Origin: an uncultured Collinsella sp.
GTDB taxonomy: Bacteria > Actinomycetota > Coriobacteriia > Coriobacteriales > Coriobacteriaceae
Direction of reading: 5' to 3'
Length of the DNA stretch: 48,945 bases
Assembly (NCBI GenBank): GCA_902491565.1
Contig: CABUIE010000014.1
Span: 1-48,945, forward strand
Below, in pieces: positions 10,801 through 18,335 of this stretch. Position 1 is the stretch's first letter, and every line of letters begins with the position of its first letter. The notes beneath the pieces are model-generated. The model worked only from the letters and a program-made list of their open reading frames with translations, did no database searches and was not told the DNA's origin. The translations under genes and the position numbers were made by a program.

Positions 10801-11227
10801 CGCGAACGATACGCTCAATGCCCTCTTTGTCAAGTGCGTCGCCGCCAAGCAGGCAGAACATAACGCAAAGGCCGCACTTGATGCCGCTCAGGCAGACCTT
10901 GATGCTGCGACGCCCGCCTACACCGCGGCGCTCAATGCCTACAACGAGGCGAAGGCAAAACGCGTAGCCGCCGAGCAAGCCCTGAAGGACGAGATCGCCC
11001 GCCAGGAGCAAGAGGCAGCGAAGGCCGAGCAGGCCAAGATCACGCAGGCTGCCGCTAAGCCGGTTGCTGGAAAGCCGTCTACCGGCAACGCCAAGACAGC
11101 CGCCAACTCGGCACTTCCCACCACGGGCGACAAAGCTGCGCTCGCCGGTGAGACGTTTGTCATCGGAGGCGTCGTGCTTGTAGCCGCCGGCGTCTTCCTA
11201 ACCGACAAGAAACGTCGTCAGGAGTAG
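7892..11227 (+). CDS. Sortase-anchored coiled-coil surface protein with CAP/SCP domain
   Basis: This 1111-residue secreted protein has a long N-terminal signal peptide with a probable cut after AFA (residue 52). An Ala/Lys/Glu/Gln-rich coiled coil spans about 85-450, and a CAP (SCP/PR-1-like) domain about 485-640 with LREINEYRKSVGL, HSDYARFENAAWN and NIVQPDAKTMGYGI. A second coiled coil spans about 655-1040. The C-terminus is a complete sorting signal: LPTTGD (about 1074), a hydrophobic segment, then KKRRQE. It should be covalently attached to peptidoglycan and project as a stalk with the CAP domain mid-shaft. The layout resembles streptococcal and bifidobacterial coiled-coil/CAP adhesins. 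The ATG at 7892 is preceded by GGGAGAAGAA; a TTG four codons upstream is less likely. No sortase gene is in the window. The function (adhesion or aggregation) is inferred. Confidence 0.88.
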   Translation: MAKYAPKHLEVSVGAEPHRAFAGHKTARLAVTAATTIAMTGSSLLAPFSAFANDLSDTTAQDAIMSPLAAHAGEAAGSAVKTNAQKIADLQAAIDAAKAAEAEAKSDYDTAVAPYTEKQTVRDNAQTAYDASVSDNSQAEAAARAEYARQLDESVKAANSASATLKDAQSKLDTAKADAESKTKALDSAKQAAADARAKLEEAQKAAANATPEEIKAAEQSAADAQKVLDQAKAAKTAADSALADAQQARSAAQSAYNEASGTLASAQQAKTAADGKVVAAQAAYDSAQADLAAAKAGAEGPEYDAAQAKVDAARSALDQAKQQQAAVEAGLSQANSDVASKRDALTGAESELEAKKQTVAAAENDVTAAQAKADAAQSELTSAKQVHAAELEKAKAAQKQVDQAKAEKEQADKALETAKTNQAAADQAVVDAQKAYDTCKAAADKATTAEAQSVIGFYQFIGANDAADIIYKQSDLNPTTIGDKKDGTSLDNVKLSFGKLREINEYRKSVGLSELKVTAEQMAIAQSNSNYSDAMLDHSDYARFENAAWNYDLKRNVAHQWVDEEKNIFDQAAAKAGLGEIAPKDAWDTFWSHGTEFGEQKVGFGTVGHYLNIVQPDAKTMGYGINSRGTHLSYTYILEVDDNYGSYEKEYSIDELESLFDQYQLSLSKASENLAAAKANLEQKRSTAASKADAVKAAETLVAQKREGVDTANSNLATENGNVAGAAAEVAQAEQNLAKANGKVAEAEDQVKAAQSNVAPAEQVVNQKRAELKASQEQAAQSQKKVDDAKAEALLKQQALQDARKELAKYSADVAAAQEKADKAHQTLDEATAAQTSAQSALEKAERDAAAKKQALTIAKDGVEAKAATAEHAASDLTTAENDFASKQAHADALNNAADNLATAEAAKKDADAAVTAAETALSATNDAVANAEQAVENSQAAPDAAAAALGKLKSVNVENGIATGSDANANDTLNALFVKCVAAKQAEHNAKAALDAAQADLDAATPAYTAALNAYNEAKAKRVAAEQALKDEIARQEQEAAKAEQAKITQAAAKPVAGKPSTGNAKTAANSALPTTGDKAALAGETFVIGGVVLVAAGVFLTDKKRRQE

Positions 11228-11286
11228 GGATTTCGGGAGGACGGCTTCTCCTCCCTCCCACTGCTTCGCAAACCCTGCTCAGCATG

Positions 11287-11319
11287 CGCCGGGGTGCCCA
11301 TCTCGCGGGCGCCCCGGCG
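11287..11319 (+). terminator. Terminator of the LPXTG surface-protein gene
   Basis: CGCCGGGGTGCCC (11287-11299) pairs with GGGCGCCCCGGCG (11307-11319) with one G-T pair, followed by TTTTA. It lies about 60 bp after the stop codon. Confidence 0.85.
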
Positions 11320-11355
11320 TTTTACGTTGTATAGCCGGGGCATCTGCTCCGAGAT

Positions 11356-11575
11356 TGTCTCGATCTGTAACAACTAGGACCCAAATATCGGTCTTACTGT
11401 TACAGATTGAGATGTTCGGGTTACCCTCGAATGGTTTGTCTCGATCTGTAACATCTAGCAGGCAAAACAGTCCCCAGATGTTACAGATTGAGACGTTAAG
11501 TTGTGGCTCGATGTAATATCTAGATCTGTAACAGTTACTCGACAAAAACGGGTCTAGTTGTTACAAGTTGAGATG
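11356..11575. repeat. Array of three 'CTGTAACA' palindromic elements (units 3-5)
   Basis: The units span 11356-11414, 11437-11495 and 11517-11575, each with two 17-bp inverted arms around a 25-nt core. Unit starts are 81 and 80 bp apart, and the linkers of 22 and 21 nt have unrelated sequences that begin with TT. Unit 5 is the most diverged (TATCTAGATCTGTAACA and TGTTACAAGTTGAGATG). A degenerate further left arm may lie at 11607-11623 (13 of 17 positions), abutting the copA promoter. Confidence 0.93.
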
Positions 11576-11648
11576 TTTGGCAGGGACGGTCCATCGGCCA
11601 ACCATCCATCCTCATCTGTAACGAAATGTCATACATTTCTTTCTGGAC

Positions 11649-11679
11649 TAGACACCCCCAGGGGGTATGGGTGTATAGT
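11649..11679 (+). promoter_or_regulatory. copA promoter with CsoR-type GC palindrome
   Basis: TAGACA (11649-11654) and TATAGT (11674-11679) form -35 and -10 boxes with a 19-bp spacer. The spacer holds ACCCCCAGGGGGTAT (11654-11668). CsoR operators are G/C-tract palindromes of the TACCCC-GGGGTA kind that overlap the promoter, and a csoR gene lies at the end of this cluster. Repression relieved by Cu(I) is the expected control. Confidence 0.7.
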
Positions 11680-11726
11680 ATCGGCAGGTTAACAATTCCA
11701 ACACCGAACTACAGAAAGGAGAAGCC

Positions 11727-14069
11727 ATGGCTCAGGATAAGTTCGACGTGGGCGGCATGACGTGCGCCGCTTGCCAGGCGCATGTGGACCGCGCCGTCAG
11801 CAAGCTCGACGGCGTCCAAAGCGTCGCGGTCAACCTGCTCGCCGGTTCCATGATGGTCGACTACGACCCCGCGCAGGTCTCCCCCGACGATATCTGCACC
11901 GCCGTCGACCGCGCGGGCTACTCGGCCTCGCTCGTCAGCACGGGCACCGATGCCGCCGGCTCAAGCGGCAACGCGCAAGCCAGATCCGGCGCCGCCCATA
12001 TGGAGTCGCCCACCAAAAAGCTGGAGGCCACTGCCTCCGCCATGCGCACCCGTCTCATCATCTCAATCATCTTTCTCATTCCGCTGTTCTACATAGGCAT
12101 GGGACACATGCTCGGCTGGCCGCTGCCCGGCATCTTCACCGACCATACCCACAGCATGACGCTCGCCCTCACCGAGCTCGTCCTGCTCATCCCCATCGTC
12201 TATGTCAACGACGCGTACTTTATCAACGGGTTTAAATCGCTCGCGCACGGCGCGCCCACCATGGACGCCCTTATTGCCGTGGGCGCCACCGCTTCCATCG
12301 CCTGGTCGCTCTACGCCATGTTCATCATGGCCGACCAATTAGCCGCGGGTCAGGTCCACGAGGCCATGATGACGAGCATGGACAATCTGTATTTTGAGAG
12401 CGCAGGCACGATCCTGTCGCTCGTTACCGTGGGCAAATACCTCGAGACGCGCAGCAAGTCCAAAACCGGCGGCGCCATCGAGGCGCTCATCGACCTGGCG
12501 CCCAAGACCGCGACCGTCGTTGCCGACGACGGCAGCGAGACCACCGTCGACGTCGACGCCATCCTTCCCGGCCAGGTCCTGCGCGTGCGCCCCGGCGAGT
12601 CCATCCCCGTCGATGGCGTGGTGCTCGAAGGCAGCTCGGCCGTGGACGAGAGTGCGCTCACCGGCGAGTCCATCCCCGTGGAAAAGACCGCCGGCGACAC
12701 CGTCAACGCCGCCACGGTCAACCGCACCGGATCGTTTACCTTCCGTGCCACGCGAGTGGGCGCCGACACGTCGCTCGCCAAGATCATCCAGCTCGTCGAG
12801 GACGCCAACGCCACCAAGGCGCCCATCGCCCGCCTGGCCGACAAGGTCGCCGGCGTGTTTGTGCCCGTGGTGTTCGTGATCTCGGCCGTGACCTTTGCGG
12901 TGTGGATGGCACTGACCGGCAGCATAAACGAGGCGCTCACCTCCGCCGTGGCCGTGTTGGTGATCAGCTGCCCGTGCGCGCTGGGCCTGGCCACGCCCGT
13001 CGCCATTATGGTTGGCACCGGCAAGGGCGCCGAGATGGGCATTCTGTTTAAGAGCGCCGAGGCGCTGGAGAATCTGCGCAACGTGGGCACCGTGGTACTC
13101 GATAAGACCGGCACCGTCACCCGCGGCAAGCCGGCCGTGACCGATATCGTGGTGGCCACGCGCGCTGACGGCTCGCCCGCCATGAGCGAAAAGGCGTTAC
13201 TGAAGCTCGCTGCCGCGCTGGAGCGCTCGAGTGAGCACCCGCTGGCCGAGGCGATTATGGCCGAGTGCGAGACGCGCGGAATCGTCGCACGCATGGTCGA
13301 GGACTTTGTCGCCGTGCCCGGTCGCGGCGTCACGGCACGCGAGGGGCATAATATCATCGCGGCCGGCAACGTGCGTCTGATGAACGAGCTGGGCGCGGAG
13401 GTGCCCACCGGTCTTGCCGAACAGTTCGCTGCCGAAGGCAAGACACCGCTGTTCTTTGCCAAGAACGGCGAGCTTGTCGGCACCATCGCCGTGGCCGACG
13501 AGGTCAAAGAGACGAGTGCCGAGGCCGTTACCGCGCTGCGCTCGCTCGGCGTCGACGTGCGCATGCTCACCGGCGACAACCGCGTGACGGCGGAGGCCAT
13601 CGCCCGCCGCGTGGGACTCACCAGCGAGCAGGTTATCGCCGACGTTCTTCCCGCCGACAAGGAGCGCCACGTGCGCGAGTTGCAGAACGCGGGCGGCAAG
13701 GTCGCCATGGTGGGCGACGGCATCAATGACTCCCCCGCCCTGGCGCGCGCCGACGTGGGCCTTGCTATCGGCACCGGCGCCGACATCGCCAAAGAGGGCG
13801 CCGACGTGGTACTCATGCGCAGCGACCTCATGGACGTCGCCCGCGCCATCGAGCTGTCGCGCGCCACGATCCGCAACATCAAGCAGGACCTGTTCTGGGC
13901 ACTGTTCTACAACGGCATCGGCATTCCGCTCGCCGCGGGCGTGTTCTTCCCCCTCACCGGCTGGCAGCTCTCGCCGATGTTTGGCGCTGCGGCCATGAGC
14001 CTGTCGAGCGTCTGCGTTGTGAGCAATGCGCTGCGCTTAAAATCCTTTAAGCCAAAAGTGGCAAAATAG
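11727..14069 (+). CDS. copA: Copper-exporting P1B-type ATPase CopA
   Basis: This is a 780-residue ATPase that pumps Cu(I) out of the cytoplasm. One N-terminal heavy-metal domain has GMTCAAC (10-16). The transport core has TGES, the membrane metal site CPCALGLATP (about 414), the phosphorylated aspartate in DKTGTVT (about 458), and GDGINDSPAL. The length is normal for a CopA with a single metal-binding domain. The ATG has AAAGGAGAAG just upstream. It is followed on the same strand by a CopZ chaperone and CsoR, and its promoter overlaps a GC palindrome fitting CsoR control. The CPC and GMTCAAC motifs favour Cu(I) over Zn or Cd. Confidence 0.96.
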   Translation: MAQDKFDVGGMTCAACQAHVDRAVSKLDGVQSVAVNLLAGSMMVDYDPAQVSPDDICTAVDRAGYSASLVSTGTDAAGSSGNAQARSGAAHMESPTKKLEATASAMRTRLIISIIFLIPLFYIGMGHMLGWPLPGIFTDHTHSMTLALTELVLLIPIVYVNDAYFINGFKSLAHGAPTMDALIAVGATASIAWSLYAMFIMADQLAAGQVHEAMMTSMDNLYFESAGTILSLVTVGKYLETRSKSKTGGAIEALIDLAPKTATVVADDGSETTVDVDAILPGQVLRVRPGESIPVDGVVLEGSSAVDESALTGESIPVEKTAGDTVNAATVNRTGSFTFRATRVGADTSLAKIIQLVEDANATKAPIARLADKVAGVFVPVVFVISAVTFAVWMALTGSINEALTSAVAVLVISCPCALGLATPVAIMVGTGKGAEMGILFKSAEALENLRNVGTVVLDKTGTVTRGKPAVTDIVVATRADGSPAMSEKALLKLAAALERSSEHPLAEAIMAECETRGIVARMVEDFVAVPGRGVTAREGHNIIAAGNVRLMNELGAEVPTGLAEQFAAEGKTPLFFAKNGELVGTIAVADEVKETSAEAVTALRSLGVDVRMLTGDNRVTAEAIARRVGLTSEQVIADVLPADKERHVRELQNAGGKVAMVGDGINDSPALARADVGLAIGTGADIAKEGADVVLMRSDLMDVARAIELSRATIRNIKQDLFWALFYNGIGIPLAAGVFFPLTGWQLSPMFGAAAMSLSSVCVVSNALRLKSFKPKVAK

Positions 14070-14216
14070 GCTCACCATTAAGTCCATCTAGAACGGGTTT
14101 TCCAGACGCCCGAGATTGACCCGAAAGAGGAGCGACGCGCACTTTGGTACGCGAGCGACGGCTTGAAGGTCAAGGTCGGGTGCCTGGGAAAGCCGACACA
14201 ACAGGGAGGAATACCC

Positions 14217-14438
14217 ATGCGTTACACAATCAAGACTTCCGGCCTCATGTGCGGCCATTGCGACGCCACCGTCGAGACGGCGTTGCTCAACGTGGCCGGC
14301 GTGACCGACGCCGACGCCGATCACGAGACCCAGACCGTCCAGGTGGAGTGCGCCGACACCGTGACCGTCGAGCAGCTCACCGCCGCTGTCGAGGGCGCCG
14401 GCGAGAAGTTCCACGCCCTTTCGGTGACCGCCGCATAG
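14217..14438 (+). CDS. copZ: Copper chaperone, heavy-metal-associated domain (CopZ-like)
   Basis: This 73-residue protein is a single HMA domain with the Cu(I)-binding motif MCGHC (Cys12, Cys15). It would carry Cu(I) to CopA or to the CsoR sensor. I start it at the ATG after CAGGGAGGA. It lies 147 bp after copA and 135 bp before csoR, and the gap to csoR contains a palindrome with 20-bp perfect arms (14465-14531). Confidence 0.92.
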   Translation: MRYTIKTSGLMCGHCDATVETALLNVAGVTDADADHETQTVQVECADTVTVEQLTAAVEGAGEKFHALSVTAA

Positions 14439-14464
14439 CAGTCGCTGCCTACTGAATCCTCAGA

Positions 14465-14531
14465 AGTTGCGGTGAAATACGGACTGTTGTGCCGCCCTAG
14501 GCCTTTAAACGGTCCGTATTTCACCGCAACT
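14465..14531. repeat. Palindrome with 20-bp perfect arms, 'GTTGCGGTGAAATA' family, copy A
   Basis: AGTTGCGGTGAAATACGGAC (14465-14484) is the exact complement of 14512-14531, with a 27-nt loop. A second copy with two mismatches between its arms lies at 28640-28706. Here it sits between copZ and csoR and could form an mRNA hairpin that tunes csoR expression. There is no T-tract, so it is not a standard terminator. Confidence 0.85.
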
Positions 14532-14573
14532 GACGGGGACATCCGGAAGATCGACCAGAAACGAGGACCCGAC

Positions 14574-14846
14574 ATGATGGCAGACCATAAATCGGTGACC
14601 CGCATGCTCAAGACGGCACGCGGCCAGATCGACGGCATCTTGCGGATGGTCGAGGAGGACCGTTACTGCGTCGATATTTCCACGCAGCTCATGGCAACGC
14701 AGGCGCTCCTCGCGCGCATTAACGCCGACGTGCTCAAGGCGCATATCGAGGGCTGCGTGACTTCGGCAATCGAATCGGGCGACGAAGACCTCAAAGCCGC
14801 CAAGCTCGCCGAAATCGAACGCGTCGTCGACAAGCTCTCCAAGTAA
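14574..14846 (+). CDS. csoR: CsoR/FrmR-family copper-sensing repressor
   Basis: This 90-residue all-helical protein matches the CsoR family. The Cu(I) ligands are Cys32 (RYCVDI), His57 and Cys61 (KAHIEGC). The 25- and 4-residue spacing equals that of the known C-H-C ligand set. The N-terminal RMLKTARGQIDGI segment is the typical DNA-contacting first helix. Apo-protein should repress copA through the GC palindrome at 11654-11668 and release it on binding Cu(I). GAGGA precedes two adjacent ATGs (14574, 14577), and either may be used. Confidence 0.93.
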   Translation: MMADHKSVTRMLKTARGQIDGILRMVEEDRYCVDISTQLMATQALLARINADVLKAHIEGCVTSAIESGDEDLKAAKLAEIERVVDKLSK

Positions 14847-14856
14847 TAGGGGCATT

Positions 14857-14937
14857 GGGGACAGATTTCTTTGCACCGTCTTGGTATTCCGGGGACAGGT
14901 ATGTTTGCACCACATTGGTGCAGATTAACCTGTCCCC
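14857..14937. repeat. 'TTGCACCAA' palindrome family: half copy plus full copy C
   Basis: A left half (GGGGACAGATTTCTTTGCACC, 14857-14877) is followed by a complete palindrome at 14891-14937. In it GGGGACAGGT pairs with ACCTGTCCCC and TTGCACCA pairs with GGTGCA. The sequence is very similar to copies A and B near 200 and 1130. It fills the gap between csoR and the small membrane protein gene. Confidence 0.8.
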
Positions 14938-14992
14938 CTTGCTCTAAATCGGGTATAAAGGCGTGCAGCATATCGAACGAAAGGCAATTTGC

Positions 14993-15466
14993 ATGAATGA
15001 CTTTATGAAGGGTCGCAATGGTGCCGATGAACTCACCATCGTGATGGGTTTTGCCGGCATCGTCATCGCGATGATCGGATCGATAGCCCGCATCCAGTGG
15101 CTCAGCTGGATTGCCATCGCCGTAATCGTGATTGGCGTGCTGCGCGGCCTGTCCAAAAATATCGACGCACGTCACAAGGAGAACGAGGCCTTTGTCGCCG
15201 CGACTGCAAACGTACCCGGCTTGGGCAAGTTTGTAGCTAGCTTGGGCGGCGGAGCTGCAGCGGCCAACGCCTCGCGCGCAGCCGGTACTAGCAAGGAAGA
15301 CTTTGAACGTGCCAAGCGCACAGCCAAGAAGATGTGGAAGGGCCGCAAGACCACGGCCTATCTTAAGTGCCCCAACTGCGGCCAGATGCTCTCCGTTCCC
15401 AAGGGCAAAGGCAAGATCCGCGTCACCTGCCCCAAGTGCCATGCCAAGATGGAGACGCGCTCATAG
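14993..15466 (+). CDS. Small membrane protein with C-terminal zinc ribbon
   Basis: This 157-residue protein is not assigned to a named family. Residues about 15-52 form two closely spaced hydrophobic segments (IVMGFAGIVIAMIGSIA, then SWIAIAVIVIGVL). A Gly/Ala-rich and basic linker follows, and the C-terminus has CPNCGQ and CPKCHAK, two CxxC knuckles typical of a zinc ribbon. It is probably anchored with the ribbon in the cytoplasm. The ATG is preceded by AAAGG. It is monocistronic, ending at the shared hairpin at 15488-15522. The role is unknown. Confidence 0.8.
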   Translation: MNDFMKGRNGADELTIVMGFAGIVIAMIGSIARIQWLSWIAIAVIVIGVLRGLSKNIDARHKENEAFVAATANVPGLGKFVASLGGGAAAANASRAAGTSKEDFERAKRTAKKMWKGRKTTAYLKCPNCGQMLSVPKGKGKIRVTCPKCHAKMETRS

Positions 15467-15487
15467 CTGCCATACTATGGGACAAAT

Positions 15488-15522
15488 AAAAGCCGAGGCC
15501 TCGCACTGGGACCTCGGCTTTT
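15488..15522. terminator. Bidirectional terminator between convergent genes
   Basis: AAAAGCCGAGG (15488-15498) pairs with CCTCGGCTTTT (15512-15522), giving A- and T-tracts on both sides. It serves the plus-strand membrane protein gene and the minus-strand amidohydrolase gene. Confidence 0.85.
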
Positions 15523-15573
15523 TCTGATTATGACAAAAGGATTGTCCCTTTGTCGCATCGCCATATCGCGCGC

Positions 15574-16944
15574 TTACGCCACGCCATCGCGGGCAAGCTC
15601 CTCGGCCAACGCCTCGGCAGGCATGGCCATAATCGCGTCGAGCTCGGCGTCCACCTCGGGAATACGCTTCACCTTGAGCTTGCGCACCAGATCACCGCGA
15701 CACATCACGTGCGTCGGATCACGCAGTGCGCACAGGTCATCGAGCGGGTTCTCGCGCGTCACCAGAATATCGGCGGCCTTGCCGCACTCGATTGTGCCGG
15801 TCTCGCCGCCCAGCCCCAGCAGCTCGGCATTGACCTGCGTGGCCGTATGCAGCGCGAAAGCGTTGCCCACGCCCACGTACTTGGCAAAATAGGCCACCTC
15901 ACGCCACATGTCGTACTGCGTCACGAACGGGCAGCTCGAGTCCGTGCCAAGGCCCACCTTAACGCCAGCTTCCAGTGCGGCACGGGCGCTCTCGATGATG
16001 CCCGAGCACACGATGTCACCGTTCTTCTTTTGTGTATCGGTCGAATGGGTCTTTTCCGGGTCGAGCAATACAAACGGCAGCGCCGGGCTGATAGTGCAGG
16101 TAACGCTGGGCGCACGCCCCTCGAGCTGCGTGCCCGCGGCGCCGCGGTACAGTTCCAAGATCTCGGGAGTCATCGGGGCACCGTGCTCGATCGTATCGAC
16201 GCCGGCCTCAAGCGCGGCCTTCACGCCTTCGGTGCTCTCGACATGAGCCATAACCGGCAGGCCCACCTCGTGCGCCGCCTTGCACGCCGCCGCGGCAACC
16301 TCGACCGGCATACGCAGCACACCCGGCTCGCCCACCTCGGTAGCGTCGAACACGCCGCCCGTCACGAACAGCTTGATGACGTCGGCACCGCGCGCATACA
16401 GGTCGCGCACCTGTTCGGCTGCCTCGGCGGGACTGTTGGCCACCTGGGCGAACAAACCCGCACCATGGCCGCCCGGCACCGTGACACCCGTTCCCGGCGC
16501 CACCAGGCGAGGACCTTGATACTTGCCGGCATCGATAGCATCGCGCACGGCAAGATCGGCAAACAGCGGGTCGCCCGCGCCGCGCACCGTGGTCACGCCA
16601 CTTGCCAGTTGTTGTTGGGCGCTGCCCTTAAGAATATGGCGCACGATGGCGCGCCCCACGGGATTATCGAGCTTCTTCATCAGCGCGCCCGCATCGCCCG
16701 CCGAGACCGGTTTGCCCGAACCGCACAGATGCACATGCATATTGATGAGGCCCGGCATGAGGTACGCACCTGCCAGGTCAATGACCTCGGCGCCTGCAGG
16801 CGCCTGCGCCACAGCACTCGGCCCCATCCACGTGATGACACCGCGTTCAACGGCCACGGCCATGTCGGGCTGCGGCTCCATATGTTCCGAACCATCCAGG
16901 ACGGTCGCATTGATAAACAACGTGGAACGATCGGCAGACGCCAT
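15574..16944 (-). CDS. Metal-dependent amidohydrolase (imidazolonepropionase/prolidase-like)
   Basis: This 456-residue protein belongs to the amidohydrolase superfamily. It has the N-terminal beta-sandwich entry (LMPGLINMHVHL with metal ligands His70 and His72), AHVESTEGVKAALEAG, DTIEHGA, and a late GLGTDSS carrying the catalytic Asp. No signal peptide is seen. The subgroup resembles enzymes annotated as Xaa-Pro dipeptidase or imidazolonepropionase-like, and the real substrate cannot be told. GGGGGAGGAG precedes the chosen ATG; the frame is open 43 codons further upstream but without a ribosome site. It is transcribed alone; the repeats at 17093-17232 lie upstream of its start. Confidence 0.88.
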   Translation of the reverse strand: MASADRSTLFINATVLDGSEHMEPQPDMAVAVERGVITWMGPSAVAQAPAGAEVIDLAGAYLMPGLINMHVHLCGSGKPVSAGDAGALMKKLDNPVGRAIVRHILKGSAQQQLASGVTTVRGAGDPLFADLAVRDAIDAGKYQGPRLVAPGTGVTVPGGHGAGLFAQVANSPAEAAEQVRDLYARGADVIKLFVTGGVFDATEVGEPGVLRMPVEVAAAACKAAHEVGLPVMAHVESTEGVKAALEAGVDTIEHGAPMTPEILELYRGAAGTQLEGRAPSVTCTISPALPFVLLDPEKTHSTDTQKKNGDIVCSGIIESARAALEAGVKVGLGTDSSCPFVTQYDMWREVAYFAKYVGVGNAFALHTATQVNAELLGLGGETGTIECGKAADILVTRENPLDDLCALRDPTHVMCRGDLVRKLKVKRIPEVDAELDAIMAMPAEALAEELARDGVA

Positions 16945-17092
16945 ATCGAGCTCCTCCCCCTCAGAAAACTTGAACATCTGTCCATTATTATCCAGTGTAG
17001 CCCGATTGCCGCAGACATATCGGTTAACGGAGGGAAGAGGGGATGTGGGGGACGGAATACGTTGCAGTCCCACCCCAGCGACACCAGAGAAA

Positions 17093-17232
17093 TGTCTCGA
17101 TCTGTAACAGGTACAGGGTTATTGGGCCCCTTGATGTTACAGATCGAGACATTCGGTCGACGTTTCACCGGTTTGTCTCGATCTGTAACAGTTACGAGCT
17201 CAAATAACCTCTAAACGTTACAGATTGAGACA
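17093..17232. repeat. Array of two 'CTGTAACA' palindromic elements (units 6-7)
   Basis: The units span 17093-17151 and 17174-17232, both with 25-nt cores and 81 bp from start to start. Unit 6 arms are TGTCTCGATCTGTAACA and its exact complement. Unit 7 has CGTTACAGATTGAGACA on the right. The array ends 7 bp from the stop codon of the PD-(D/E)XK-like gene. Confidence 0.93.
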
Positions 17233-17239
17233 AAACCTC

Positions 17240-18316
17240 TCAGCGCCCATACCACTGACGTCTCCACTCCTCAGCCAATTCAGCCTGCCGAGGAATACCC
17301 GCCAGCCTCATTTTCTCGACCAGCTTCCCCGGGTCTTTGAGTTCGTTAAACGTAAACCGAAGCACCTTATGCCCGAGCATTGTCAGATGGGACTCCCGTT
17401 GACGTTCTGCCACGAATGGGTCGACCGACTCCCGGCCCTCGCCGTTCTGCAAGGTGTACTTCCCCTTTCCGTCGAGCTCGCCGATGACACACGTCCCGTT
17501 CTCGAGCCGCCAAAAATAGTCGACGCGAAACACCTGGCTCGGATCGAGCGGGTCGCGAAACTCCACCTGCAGCTCCGGAACCGGAAAACCGTACGCAATA
17601 AAGAACGCTCGGAACCGAGACTCGCCGCCGTTTTCGGACAGCCCGTCCGCATACGACGCAATCACCTGTGCCCTGCGATACCCTCGCCTGCCCTCGCAAT
17701 CGGCGCGGAGGCGCTCGCACAAATCCCCACGTGATACGCCTTTCGCCCGCAGTGCAGAATCGGCAATCGCCAACCCGTAGGAAAACGGCGCACGCAGCAG
17801 ACAATCCTCCACCGTGCGCCAAAACGGCGTCACTCGCACGCCGTCGACGCGCTCAAGCGCACCCGCCATCTGTGGACGCAACAACCTGCACCCGCTGCTC
17901 AACGTCACCGAACAGCAAGTCTTAACAAGGAAACGCGGCCCGAGCAGATCATTCGGCACCTCCAGACCCCACAAAAGCGCCGCGTCATAGCCCCAAAACG
18001 CCCAATCGGGATGAAATTCCGCAAGCCCTTTGATAGTCCTCAGCGCTCGCTCCGCCGACGTCAATGCATCCCAATCATGCTGAAAACAGAACAGGTACGG
18101 CTCGGGCTCCGCGATATCGTCGGTTCCAACATGGCGTCGCAGCCACATGAGCTCGGTATTGTCATGCGTTGCGAACAGCGCACCTTGCTTGGCCGTCTCC
18201 GTGAGCCGCGCGAGCATCCTGTTCCGCGCCAACGTGTTGCGAGTCGTATGTTTGTGTTTGAGAACGGTATTAGACACTTCCATCACCACCACGTCAGACA
18301 AATGGACCTTCGTCAC
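17240..18316 (-). CDS. PD-(D/E)XK (DUF559/AbiEi-like) nuclease-fold protein
   Basis: In this 358-residue protein, residues about 230-330 look like a DUF559/Vsr-type restriction-endonuclease fold. They contain SRFRAFFIAYGFPVPELQ, VDYFW (Asp266), then GELDGKGKY (Glu280, Asp282, Lys284), giving the D-ExDxK catalytic pattern, and ERQRESHLTMLGHKVLRFTF. The N-terminal 200 residues resemble the helical/winged part found with such domains in AbiEi-type proteins. A GTG start is chosen because GGAGGT lies just upstream; a TTG six codons earlier is possible. It has no obvious operon partner. Three palindromic units begin 19 bp upstream of its start and two more end 7 bp past its stop. The fold call is moderate; nuclease activity, partner and target are unknown. 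Confidence 0.72.
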   Translation of the reverse strand: MTKVHLSDVVVMEVSNTVLKHKHTTRNTLARNRMLARLTETAKQGALFATHDNTELMWLRRHVGTDDIAEPEPYLFCFQHDWDALTSAERALRTIKGLAEFHPDWAFWGYDAALLWGLEVPNDLLGPRFLVKTCCSVTLSSGCRLLRPQMAGALERVDGVRVTPFWRTVEDCLLRAPFSYGLAIADSALRAKGVSRGDLCERLRADCEGRRGYRRAQVIASYADGLSENGGESRFRAFFIAYGFPVPELQVEFRDPLDPSQVFRVDYFWRLENGTCVIGELDGKGKYTLQNGEGRESVDPFVAERQRESHLTMLGHKVLRFTFNELKDPGKLVEKMRLAGIPRQAELAEEWRRQWYGR

Positions 18317-18335
18317 CGTTACCTCCGCTGACAAA

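Noticed and set aside
11356..11575. CRISPR array
   Set aside because: The arms alternate in direction, arrays have at most three units, linkers are only 21-22 nt, and no cas gene is present.
12350..13882. 510-codon open frame opposite copA
   Set aside because: It is a Ser/Thr/Ala-rich shadow; copA is certain.
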